Assembly (NCBI GenBank): GCA_035649575.1 | Contig: DASRJH010000300.1 | Location: forward strand, 1-50,775 | Length of the DNA: 50,775 bases | Source: DASVAL01 sp035649575 | GTDB lineage: Bacteria > Planctomycetota > UBA1135 > UBA2386 | Direction of reading: 5' to 3' | Shown: in pieces, positions 1 to 7,602 of the stretch | Position numbering within the stretch: position 1 is the stretch's first letter | Layout of the letters: each line of letters starts with the position of its first letter | Translations under genes and position numbers: made by a program | Notes under the pieces: model-generated | What the model saw: only the letters and a program-made list of their open reading frames with translations | Databases searched by the model: none | What the model was told of the DNA's origin: nothing

Positions 1-443
1 CACGGCGCGCGGTGGCACGCGGTGAAGGCAGCAAACAGAACAGAGTGCGAGCTAATCGCACGGGATTTCCTCTTCAGTTTCGGTAGCCTGCCGAAACGAG
101 CCCTACTTGTCCACTCCTTAACCCAACTTCGGAAGTCGGTCTGTCGACAGATTGAAGAACAACAACTTGCGTCGACTAGGAGTCTGCGCCACGGGAGCCG
201 ATTCGTCCATCGTGGCAGCCACGGAGCCGCGAGTTCCGAGTTTGGAGCCGGCCTCTACGCGCAGAACTCGACGTGCGATCGTCGCGGTTTCTCCCGTGAC
301 GCGGACTCCTAGGCGTCTGCGCCACGGATGACCATGCCGCGCTGAAGAGCGGGCGAACAAATCGCGAGCATGACACACTGTAACGTAGTGACGGCATGGG
401 ATCGTCTCGCGCGGAAGAGGAATTGGCGGTAGGGTTCCCGCTC
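1..443. other. Left flank of the IS element, no gene recognised
   Basis: I see no convincing gene here. The short open frames on both strands have no recognisable protein pattern and the base composition looks less GC-rich than the rest of the window. A 13-bp direct repeat (GTCTGCGCCACGG) lies at 182-194 and 315-327, and a 9-bp inverted pair (CTAGGAGTC / GACTCCTAG) lies at 176-184 and 304-312. This may be the remains of an older insertion, but the sequence does not say which. Confidence 0.5.
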
Positions 444-452
444 GCGGGTTCG
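444..452. repeat. Left 9-bp target-site duplication of the IS256-family element
   Basis: GCGGGTTCG at 444-452 is repeated exactly at 1841-1849, directly outside the two ends of the insertion. IS256-family transposases typically make 8- or 9-bp duplications, so this fits both the family and the proposed ends. Confidence 0.75.
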
Positions 453-477
453 GGGATATGACCCGAAGTTGTGGATG
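453..477 (+). repeat. Left inverted repeat of the IS element
   Basis: This is an imperfect 24-25 bp match to the minus strand of 1817-1840. Both ends start GGGATATG and share a GTGGATG block at the inner side. It is the presumed transposase binding and cleavage end. Confidence 0.65.
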
Positions 478-554
478 AGCGCGTGAAGACGCGGCGTACC
501 TTGGTGGTTGTTCAAACGACACCACGAGGCCCCAACGCGGGGCAGGTACGCCAC

Positions 555-1805
555 ATGCCGAACGCTACTTCCCAGGCTCTCTCTCTTCCAGGCTCTGAAA
601 CGCAGTCGACGCTTGCCGAGGTGATTCGTCTCGGAGCGCAGCGGATGTTGAAAGTAGCGCTCGAAGCCGAGGTCGACGCGCACGTCGCGACCTACGTCAA
701 CGAGCGAGATCAGGACGGCCACCGCTTGGTCGTCCGCAACGGGCACCACCGCGCTCGCACGATCGACACGGGCGTTGGCCCGATCGAGGTGGAAGCACCT
801 CGAGTCAACGACCGACGCGTCGATGTCGACGGCAGCCGCGAACACTTCGCGAGCAAGATCCTGCCGCCCTACCTGCGCAGAACGCAGAGCCTCGAAGGGT
901 TGATCCCCTGGCTCTACCTGAAAGGGATCTCAACGGGTGACTTCAACGAATGCCTGCAGATGCTCGTCGGCGAAGGCGCGAACTCGGTGTCGCGACAACG
1001 GTCGTGCGGCTCAAGGAGATCTGGTCCAAGGAGTTCGAGGCCTGGGCCAAGCGCTCGCTCGAGGGCCGTCGCTACGTCTACTTCTGGGTCGACGGCGTCT
1101 ACTTCAACATCCGCCTCAATGGCGAACGCCAGTGCATCCTCGTGATCATTCGGTGCCCTGGAGAACGGCACCAAGGAACTGATCGCGGTCCACGATGGCA
1201 TTCGCGAAAGCGAGCAGAGCTGGACCGAGGTGCTGCAAGACCTGAAGGCACGCGGGCTCGACCAGGCACCGAAGCTCGCCATCGGCGATGGCGCTCTCGG
1301 ATTCTGGAAGGCGCTCGACAAGGTGTTCCCCAACATCGTTCGGCAGCGCTGCTGGATGCACAAGTCCGGCAACGTGCTCAACTGCCTCCCGAGGAGCTTG
1401 CAGGGATCGGCGCTCGCCGCCCTTCACCAGATCTGGATGGCCGACACGCGCGACGCCTCGCTCAAGGCGTTCGACCAGTTCCTCGCCACCTACCAGGCCA
1501 AGTACCCGAAGGCGACGAACTGCCTCGAGAAGGACCGCGATGAACTGCTCGCGTTCTACGATTTCCCGGCCGAGCACTGGAAGCACCTGCGAACGACCAA
1601 CCCGATCGAGTCGATGTTCGCCACGGTGCGATTGCGTCATCGACGCACGAAGGGCTCGGGCTCGCGTGTCACCTGTCTGGCCATGGTCTTCAAGCCTGCT
1701 GAGGCAGCGCAGAAGGGTTGGCGAAGGCTGGACGGCTCGCTGCTGCTGCGCGACATCATCAACGGAGTTCAGTTCAAGGATGGAACCAAGGTCGACGCCG
1801 CGTGA
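555..1805 (+). pseudogene. IS256-family transposase, two compensating frameshifts
   Basis: This encodes a DDE transposase of the IS256 (Mutator-like) type. The reading starts at ATG 555 (an in-frame upstream start at 471 falls inside the left inverted repeat). It runs in one frame to about 985, continues in a second frame to 1150, and returns to the first frame at 1152 through to the stop at 1805. An extra C at 1151 explains the second shift; the first equals loss of one base near 985-990. The three acidic catalytic residues are all encoded: the D of FWVDGVY (codon 1091-1093), the D of GDGALGFW (1287-1289) and the E of NPIESMF (1608-1610). The first lies in the shifted segment. The full protein would be about 415 residues, normal for the family. 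It is called a pseudogene because no single frame spans it; sequencing error is a live alternative. Confidence 0.85.
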
Positions 1806-1816
1806 TCACCCGATTC

Positions 1817-1840
1817 CATCCACACACTTGCGCATATCCC
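1817..1840 (-). repeat. Right inverted repeat of the IS element
   Basis: Read on the minus strand it begins GGGATATGCGCAAG and ends TGTGGATG, matching the left end with a few mismatches and one or two single-base length differences. It begins 12 bp after the transposase stop. Confidence 0.65.
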
Positions 1841-1849
1841 GCGGGTTCG
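1841..1849. repeat. Right 9-bp target-site duplication
   Basis: GCGGGTTCG is an exact copy of 444-452 and abuts the right inverted repeat. Confidence 0.75.
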
Positions 1850-2343
1850 GCCGAACATTCACTCGGTCGGCATGGCAGAAGGGACTGTCTCGGTACCGGA
1901 CGGCTTGGTTGTACCTTGGACAAGCAGGCAAGCAGGCCGCACATTATTACGAGGAGCGGTTGTCCCGTAGTGTGTCAGTGGCAGAGCCAGAACCAGACAA
2001 ATCGAGAGGGGCACGGGGAGCTGGTCAAGAACCACACGAATTCCGCCTGGCCAGATCGGGCAGTCGCGCCGAATACATGACACTCACCCTCTCCGTCTGA
2101 ATTTCGTACGTTCACCGAACACGGACCGCGAATCAGCCCACTGAGAGCCCGTGTTTCGCGCGTCGAGATCGTGGAGGAACACCACGAACGCACGACACTC
2201 AGCTTGGCGCACATGAGATTTCGAGGCCGCGGGAACTCGGCGGCGGCTTCGATCGTGCTCGAAACCGACCAGCATCTGCCGGCGCAGCCTCTGCAGGAGG
2301 AAGGTGTTGCGAGCGTTCGCGCGCTCGTTCCGGACGAGAAGAA
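1850..2343. other. Right flank of the IS element, no gene recognised
   Basis: Nearly 500 bases without a convincing gene lie between the insertion and the tRNA. Several open frames cross it, but none has a protein-like pattern, and those on the minus strand run straight through the tRNA. I see no clear hairpin or repeat. It may be degraded accessory DNA beside a tRNA gene, a common integration site. Confidence 0.5.
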
Positions 2344-2418
2344 TGGAGCGGGTGATGGGGATCGAACCCACGACATTCAGCTTGGGAAGCTGACGTTCTA
2401 CCGCTGAACTACACCCGC
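2344..2418 (-). tRNA. tRNA-Gly (anticodon CCC)
   Basis: On the minus strand the cloverleaf is complete. The acceptor strand GCGGGTG (2418-2412) pairs with CACCCGC (2354-2348). The D stem is GTTC/GAAC. The anticodon stem TCAGC/GCTGA closes the loop TTCCCAA, giving anticodon CCC, which reads GGG. The variable loop has 5 nt, and the T arm is GTGGG-TTCGATC-CCCAT. The discriminator is U, as usual for bacterial tRNA-Gly, and CCA is encoded (2346-2344). Confidence 0.95.
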
Positions 2419-2528
2419 GTGCATCCGGCGCACGAAGATGCTGGCCCGACGTGCCGGGCAAGTCAACCGCCGCGTCGCCCCACGGCAACTTCGTGCATCC
2501 ACGCGCTGGACCGCGGTGAGCAGTCACT

Positions 2529-2800
2529 GTGACGACCATGGATACCCCGCTCGCTTTCGAACTGCTCCACCACGCAAACGTACTGCGCGCCCTCGCCGGC
2601 CTGCTCGTCGCCGCGACCACGACGTCGACGACCTCTGCCAGGACGTCCTCTGTGGACCCTCCAGACCCCGCCGCCCGACCCCACCGGCCTGCGCGCATTC
2701 CTGCAGACCGTTGCGCGGCGGGTTGCCAGTAACCACCACCGGGAATGGGACCGTAGCCGGCGCCGCCGTGCTCGTCGCGGCGGTGGGGCTCGAGCCCGGC
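2529..2800 (+). pseudogene. Remnant of an ECF-type RNA polymerase sigma factor
   Basis: Three consecutive reading frames together give the start of an extracytoplasmic-function sigma factor. From GTG 2529 the first frame reads a region like TPLAFELLHHANVLRALA. The next frame gives RDHDVDDLCQDVL, the acidic region-2 signature (D-x-x-D-L-x-Q-D). From 2653 the third frame gives LRAFLQTVARRVASNHHREW and an arginine-rich stretch, typical of region 2.3-2.4. No region 4 is seen before the convergent nuclease gene ending at 2820, so the gene is both frameshifted and truncated. The assignment rests on pattern recognition over a short stretch. Sequencing indels could explain the frame changes but not the missing C-terminus. 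Confidence 0.55.
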
Positions 2801-2819
2801 ACAATGGCGGCCGTCCGGC

Positions 2820-3653
2820 TCACACCCTGTCCGGCCCGCCGCCCTCGCACAGTCCCTCGACTTCCTGCCACAGACTCGATGCCCGACCAGAAGTCAGCCG
2901 CAGCTCGTCCAACACGTGCGGCCGGTCTCGCAGCGTCGCACACAGCACCACACCCTTCTTCAGCAGCACCCGCTGCTCCTGCGCACGCAACGTCGTCAGC
3001 ACCGTGACCGGATGCAGCCCCGCGCGGTCGATGCGTTCCCGCAGCCCGTCGCCCTTCGGATGATCCCAACTCAACAGTCCCAACCCGACGCCATTCCCGT
3101 ACACCAGCGCATCGCTCGTGAAACGTCCGTTCGTGATCAGCCAGAACCGCCGCGACCCCGCCGCCCCGAGATCCTCGGCGCGCGCCTGCACGTAAAGCGC
3201 AACCTTGACGTCGACCTTGCCCTCGCTCTGCACCTTGAACTTGCACTCCCCGAGCACACGTTCCTGCCCGCGCACCGCGAACAGATCGATCTCGTGGCGC
3301 ACATACCGGCCTTGCATCACCACCCCGGTGCGCGCGCGGAACCCCTCGTGGCGCCACAGCTCCGCCACGAACTTCTCGAACGGGAAGCCATCGGGACCGA
3401 GCCGCTGGATCGCCCGCTGCAGTGAATACCGCGCGGCAGTGTCCCTCCGCTCGCGGCGCAGCAACCGATGTGCGATCCGGAACACCTCGGTGCTCGCCAT
3501 GCCGTCGTGCAGACGCCCGCGCACATCGTCGACGACGCGCTCGATCTGATCCGCACTCGCGCCGCTGCGCCGCAGCGACCGCCGCAGCTTGTGCTCCCTG
3601 AACGGCTCGCTCTGACCCGTCGTCTTCAGCAGGTGGGGTTCGCCGTGCGACAT
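2820..3653 (-). CDS. ATP-cone domain fused to a PD-(D/E)xK (Mrr-like) nuclease
   Basis: The 277-residue protein has two parts. Residues 9-85 follow the ATP-cone pattern known from NrdR and ribonucleotide reductases: a basic, E-P-F region, then KLRRSLRRSGA, then a helix ending YSLQRAIQRL. Residues 90-200 look like a restriction-endonuclease fold: FEKFVAELWRHEGF, then EIDLFA with D123, then GECKFK with E136 and K138, giving the D...E-x-K active site. The start is the ATG at 3653. It stands alone, divergent from the SulP gene 85 bp away, and convergent with the sigma-factor remnant. An ATP-sensing cone could gate nuclease activity by nucleotide level, which would suit a defence or repair enzyme; that role is inference. 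Confidence 0.75.
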   Translation of the reverse strand: MSHGEPHLLKTTGQSEPFREHKLRRSLRRSGASADQIERVVDDVRGRLHDGMASTEVFRIAHRLLRRERRDTAARYSLQRAIQRLGPDGFPFEKFVAELWRHEGFRARTGVVMQGRYVRHEIDLFAVRGQERVLGECKFKVQSEGKVDVKVALYVQARAEDLGAAGSRRFWLITNGRFTSDALVYGNGVGLGLLSWDHPKGDGLRERIDRAGLHPVTVLTTLRAQEQRVLLKKGVVLCATLRDRPHVLDELRLTSGRASSLWQEVEGLCEGGGPDRV

Positions 3654-3738
3654 AGCGAGCCTTCACTCCACCACACGCTCACCCTCGCGTCACGGCTGCC
3701 GTTCCTGTTCCCGCACACCGATCACCGCCGCGGTTTGC

Positions 3739-5577
3739 TTGTGCCCCTGCCAGTCGCTACCGTCGCGACCAGCCCGCGGAGGGGCTACCGCCATCACCAC
3801 CGAGTCGGCACCTGGCTCCCCGTCTCGCCTGCCACGACCCGCAGCCGCCCTGCGCGAGGCCTTTCGCGAGGGCTACTCACCTGCGACGCTGCGAGCCGAC
3901 GTGCTCGCGGGTCTCGTGGTCGGCATCGTGGCGCTGCCGCTGTCGATGGCGCTCGCGATCGCCACGGGGCTCGCGCCGCAATACGGCCTCTACACGGCGA
4001 TCGTCGCGGGCTCGCTGATCGCGGTGGTCGGCGGCTCGCGCGTGCAGGTTTCTGGCCCGACCGCGGCGTTCGTCGTGATCCTGCTGCCCGTCGTCAACAA
4101 GTTCGGCCCTGGCGGCCTCATGTTGGCGACGCTGATGGCCGGTGTGCTCATGTTCCTCATGGGGCTCGCGCGGCTCGGCCGCCTGATCCAGTTCGTGCCG
4201 TATCCCGTGACCACGGGCTTCACCGCGGGCATCGGCGTCGTGATCGCGACGGGCCAGGCGAAGGACTTCCTCGGGCTCGTCGGCGTCGAGCGCAAGGACC
4301 ACTTCCACGAGGTCGTGCACGAGATCGCGCGCCACATCGGCACCGTGAACTGGTGCGACTTCGGGACGGGCCTCGTCACGCTGCTGCTGCTCGTGTATCT
4401 GCCGCGCGTCGTGACGCGGATCCCGGCGCCGTTGCTCGCCGTCGGCGGCGTGGCCGTCGCGGCGTGGCTGCTGCAACAACTCGTGCCCGGCTTCCACGTC
4501 GTGACCATCGCCGACCGCTTCCACTACGTCGTCGACGGCCAGACCGTCGCGGGCATTCCGCCGTGGCCGCCGGCGTTCCGGTGGCCATGGAATCAGCCTG
4601 GCGCCGACGGCCTGCCGCTCGGGCTCGAATGGACCATGGTGAAGGAGCTCATGCCAAGCGCCGTGGCGATCGCGCTGCTCGGCGCGATCGAGTCGCTGCT
4701 GTCGGCCGTCGCGTCGGACGCGATGTCGGGGCGCAAGCACGATCCCGACGCCGAACTGCTCGCCCAGGGCACGGGCAACCTGGTGGCGCCGCTGTTCGGC
4801 GGGTTCGCGGCGACGGGCGCGATCGCGCGCACCGCGACGAACGTGCGCGCCGGCGCCACGTCGCCGATCGCTGCGCTCGTGCACTGCGCGTTCCTGCTCG
4901 CGGCGATGCTGCTGCTCGCGCCGATCCTGGGCCACCTGCCGCTCGCCGCGATGGCGGCGCTGCTGCTGCTCGTGGCGTGGCGCATGGGCGACGTGCGGCA
5001 CTTCAAGCACGTGATGAGGACCGCGCCGCGCAGCGACATCATGGTGCTGCTGACGTGCTTCCTGCTGACGATCGCGTTCGACATGGTGGTCGGCGTGCTG
5101 GCTGGCTTCGTGCTCGCGTCGCTGCTGTTCATGCGCAGGATCGCGGAGATGACGGGGACGCGGCTCGTGCGCGACCACCACCCGCAGCTGCGCATGGCGA
5201 TTCCGCCCGGCGTCATGGTCTACGAAGTCGACGGCCCGCTCTTCTTCGGTGCGGCCGAGAAGGCGATGACGGCCCTGCACTCGATCCACAAGGAGGCGAG
5301 GGTGCTCGTGCTCGACCTCGATGGCGCACTCGTGATCGATGCGACGGGCCTCGTGAACCTGCAGTCGGTGCTCGACCGCCTGAAGAAGAGCCACGTGCCC
5401 GTCGTGCTGACCGGCCTGCACTACCGCGTCGTGCCGATGCTCGAGCGCGCGCACATCGTCGAGGATGGCAAGCTGCTGTTCTTCCAGAACGACCTCGCCA
5501 CCGGCATCGAGTTCGCGAGCACCTTGCTGCAGCACGCGCCGGCCGGGCAGCGGCACGGTGCGCCGAGCAAGGCGTGA
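3739..5577 (+). CDS. SulP-family anion transporter with C-terminal STAS domain
   Basis: This is an inner-membrane anion permease of the SulP/SLC26 family (sulfate, bicarbonate or dicarboxylate; the substrate is not readable from sequence). After a hydrophilic lead of about 45 residues comes the family entry LRADVLAGLVVGIVALPLSMA, then ATGLAPQYGLYTAIVAG and VQVSGPTAAF. About a dozen hydrophobic segments follow to about residue 470. A cytosolic STAS domain fills roughly 490-600, with LDLDGALVIDATGLVNL at its core. At 612 residues it is of normal size. The start is uncertain: GTG 3739 is the open-frame start, but a good purine-rich box at 3778-3784 has no standard start codon behind it. The stop overlaps the next gene's GTG by 4 bp (GTGA), so the two are probably translated together. 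Confidence 0.88.
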   Translation: MCPCQSLPSRPARGGATAITTESAPGSPSRLPRPAAALREAFREGYSPATLRADVLAGLVVGIVALPLSMALAIATGLAPQYGLYTAIVAGSLIAVVGGSRVQVSGPTAAFVVILLPVVNKFGPGGLMLATLMAGVLMFLMGLARLGRLIQFVPYPVTTGFTAGIGVVIATGQAKDFLGLVGVERKDHFHEVVHEIARHIGTVNWCDFGTGLVTLLLLVYLPRVVTRIPAPLLAVGGVAVAAWLLQQLVPGFHVVTIADRFHYVVDGQTVAGIPPWPPAFRWPWNQPGADGLPLGLEWTMVKELMPSAVAIALLGAIESLLSAVASDAMSGRKHDPDAELLAQGTGNLVAPLFGGFAATGAIARTATNVRAGATSPIAALVHCAFLLAAMLLLAPILGHLPLAAMAALLLLVAWRMGDVRHFKHVMRTAPRSDIMVLLTCFLLTIAFDMVVGVLAGFVLASLLFMRRIAEMTGTRLVRDHHPQLRMAIPPGVMVYEVDGPLFFGAAEKAMTALHSIHKEARVLVLDLDGALVIDATGLVNLQSVLDRLKKSHVPVVLTGLHYRVVPMLERAHIVEDGKLLFFQNDLATGIEFASTLLQHAPAGQRHGAPSKA

Positions 5578-7283
5578 ACACGGCTGCGAACTCTGCGAGC
5601 ACGAGGCCGCGGTGGGGGCGGGGCGCGTTGTGGCTCGCGTTCGCGGCCGCCGTCCCTGCGATGCTCGTTGCGACCAGGGCTTCGCTGTCCGAGTCCGATC
5701 GCATCCTGTTCGAAGCGCGGCTGCTCTACTGGACGATGCCCGTGGTGCTCGTGCTCGCGCTTGCGGCGGGGATCTGGAGGTGGCGCTCGGGCCAGGGCGT
5801 GCGCGCGGCGGCGCGCCTGTGGCCCGGCGCCGTCGCGGCCGTCTCGCTTGCGGCGCTCGTGTTCGCGCTCGTGCCGACGCAGATGCGCGTGCAGTTCGAC
5901 GAGACGAGCATCGTCGGCTGTTCGCAGAACATGCATCTGCAGCGTGCGGCGCTGCTGACGACCGGCGCGGTGCCGTTCGAAGGCGGCATCGTCCACCTCG
6001 AGAACATGATGGACAAGCGGCCGCCGCTGTTCGCGTTCCTCGTGAGTCTCTTGCACGACGTGTCGGGCTACAGAATCGAGAACGCGTTCGCCGTCAACGC
6101 GGGCCTGCTCGCGCTGGCACTGCTGCTCGTCTTCGCCGCGGCGCGGTCGCGTCTTCCGCTGCCCGCAGCGCTCGCGGCGCCGTTCCTCTTGCTCGCGGTG
6201 CCGCTCACGAGCGTCGTCGCGACGTCGGCCGGGTTCGAACTGCTCGCGGCGGTGTTGTTCACGCTCGTGCTGCTCGCGGCGCTCGACTTCGTGCGGCAGC
6301 CGGACACGGTGCGGTTCGTTGCGTTCCTGGCCAGCGGCGTGTTGTTCGCGAATTCGCGTTACGAGTCGCTGCCGGCGCTCGGGCTCGTCGCGGCGATCGT
6401 GGCGTGGTCGATGCGTGGCCGGTTCCGGCCGGATTGGCGCGCCCAGGCCGCGCTCGCGGCCTGCCCCGGTCTCGTGACGCCGCTCGCCTTCCTGCTGCTG
6501 CACTGCCGCAACCCGAACTTCTATCCCGAAGCCGGTGGGCAGGACCTGCTGTCGTGGCAGCATGGACTCGAGCACGTGGGTCCGTTCCTCGCCGCGTGGT
6601 TCTGGCCGCCGTTCGACAACGCGCTGCCCGGCGTGCTGTCGGTCCTCGCGGTGTTCGCGTATGGCACATGGCTGCGTCGCGGCCGCGCGGGGGTCGCCGA
6701 CGTCGTCATCGCCGTGCCCGTGCTCGGCGTCGCGGTCGTCGTGTTGTGCTGGTTCTACGGCGACGTGCGCGAACCGACCGCGCTGCGCCTGTTCCTGCCG
6801 ATCGCGTGGCTCACGGCGCTCGCGCCCCTGTTGCTTCCCGTGCTGTTCGGCCGTCGCGTCGCGGTGACGCTGCTCGCCGGTGCCGCGGTGCTGGCCGGCG
6901 TGCAACTGTGCGCCTTGCACCGCGGCGCGAGGTTCCCCGAACACGAGGTCGCGCGGATGACCGAGGAGCTCGACGCGCTGATCCGCGACCTGCCGCACGA
7001 CTCCCGGACGCTCTGGGTTGGCGCGCCGGCGCAACACCTGATCGTGAAGGGACACGCGGCGCTGTCGGCGCAGTCGTTCATGGCCCGTGGGCACGACCTC
7101 GAGGATCTCGTGCGGCGCGGCCACGTGAAGACGGTCTACGTGATCGAGACGCCGATCGACGCGGTGCACGCTCCCGCGTTCGGCGACGTGCGCACGATCC
7201 TTGACGCGGCGGCGGAAGCTCCGGTGGTCGCCCGCTCCGCCGGCGAGAAGCCGATCGTCGTGCATCGTCTGCGGTTGAAGTAG
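5574..7283 (+). CDS. Multi-pass membrane glycosyltransferase (GT-C / GT39-like)
   Basis: The 569-residue membrane protein starts at GTG 5574, overlapping the SulP stop by 4 bp. It has an N-terminal membrane segment, then an extracytoplasmic loop with the acidic motif MRVQFDETSIV and, downstream, MMDKRPPLFAFLVSLLHDVSGYR, the arrangement of lipid-linked-sugar glycosyltransferases of the GT-C fold (ArnT/PMT-like). About ten hydrophobic segments follow, and a soluble C-terminal part of about 120 residues. It probably moves a sugar from a polyprenyl phosphate donor onto a periplasmic acceptor. The acceptor is unknown, and the coupling to an anion transporter gives no clear hint. Confidence 0.65.
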   Translation: MNTAANSASTRPRWGRGALWLAFAAAVPAMLVATRASLSESDRILFEARLLYWTMPVVLVLALAAGIWRWRSGQGVRAAARLWPGAVAAVSLAALVFALVPTQMRVQFDETSIVGCSQNMHLQRAALLTTGAVPFEGGIVHLENMMDKRPPLFAFLVSLLHDVSGYRIENAFAVNAGLLALALLLVFAAARSRLPLPAALAAPFLLLAVPLTSVVATSAGFELLAAVLFTLVLLAALDFVRQPDTVRFVAFLASGVLFANSRYESLPALGLVAAIVAWSMRGRFRPDWRAQAALAACPGLVTPLAFLLLHCRNPNFYPEAGGQDLLSWQHGLEHVGPFLAAWFWPPFDNALPGVLSVLAVFAYGTWLRRGRAGVADVVIAVPVLGVAVVVLCWFYGDVREPTALRLFLPIAWLTALAPLLLPVLFGRRVAVTLLAGAAVLAGVQLCALHRGARFPEHEVARMTEELDALIRDLPHDSRTLWVGAPAQHLIVKGHAALSAQSFMARGHDLEDLVRRGHVKTVYVIETPIDAVHAPAFGDVRTILDAAAEAPVVARSAGEKPIVVHRLRLK

Positions 7284-7339
7284 CTCGGCCTTCTGCGGCA
7301 TGCGCGGTCGGCCTGCTCGCCCGCTGTTCGCCCTCGTCA

Positions 7340-7389
7340 GGCCAACTCGATTGGCCAACTCGATTGGGCCACTCGATGGGCCACTCGAT
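7340..7389. repeat. Four tandem copies of a 12-13 bp unit
   Basis: GGCCAACTCGATT occurs at 7340-7352 and 7353-7365, followed by GGGCCACTCGAT at 7366-7377 and 7378-7389. A fifth, weaker echo (CTGCAACTTGATT) follows at 7391-7403. The first pair and second pair are each exact. No known function. Confidence 0.75.
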
Positions 7390-7501
7390 CCTGCAACTTG
7401 ATTGCGCAGTAATTCGATGTCGCCGCAGGAATCACCTGTCGGGTTTGGAATGCATGGCGGTCTCCGAGCAAGCAGCCCCCTGGGGTGGAACCGTGTGCCG
7501 A

Positions 7502-7541
7502 CGCGGCGAACCACCCGTAGGGTGGGGGAGAAGTCGCCGCG
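7502..7541. other. Nested hairpin in the lipoprotein upstream region
   Basis: CGCGGCGA (7502-7509) pairs fully with TCGCCGCG (7534-7541). Inside it CCACCC (7511-7516) pairs with GGGTGG (7520-7525) around a GTA loop. There is no T run, so a classical terminator is unlikely; it could be an RNA leader structure or a terminator for the upstream gene. I could not match it to a known riboswitch. Confidence 0.35.
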
Positions 7542-7602
7542 AACTACCAGCCGCGCGCGAGGGGCCTTGCGATCCGCGCGCTGCCGCGAGACAAACACCC
7601 CC

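Larger units (their letters stand above)
453..1840 (+). mobile_element. IS256-family insertion sequence, about 1.39 kb
   Basis: The element is bounded by imperfect inverted repeats. The left end, 453-477, begins GGGATATG and ends TTGTGGATG. The right end, read on the minus strand from 1840 to 1817, also begins GGGATATG and ends GTGTGGATG. Exact 9-bp direct repeats (GCGGGTTCG) lie immediately outside both ends. The length suits a one-gene IS256-type element. Intact ends and an exact target duplication point to a fairly recent insertion, while the transposase inside is frameshifted, so the copy is probably non-autonomous unless the indels are sequencing errors. Confidence 0.8.
7284..7602. other. 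Intergenic region with a tandem repeat and a long hairpin
   Basis: Between the glycosyltransferase stop and the lipoprotein start there is no convincing gene; an open frame in the lipoprotein's frame reaches back to 7402, but its translation lacks protein character. The region holds a four-copy 12-13 bp repeat (7340-7389) and a possible two-level hairpin (7502-7541). It may carry the lipoprotein promoter and leader. Confidence 0.5.

Noticed and set aside
2084..2698. A 204-codon minus-strand open frame with a protein-like stretch (SSAVERQLPKLNVVGSIPITRS).
   Set aside because: It runs through the tRNA-Gly gene; that stretch is a well-known artefact of translating tRNA sequence.
3468..5573. The upstream part of the long open frame that ends at 7283.
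   Set aside because: This part lies in a different frame over the SulP gene and has no domain pattern; the real gene begins at GTG 5574.
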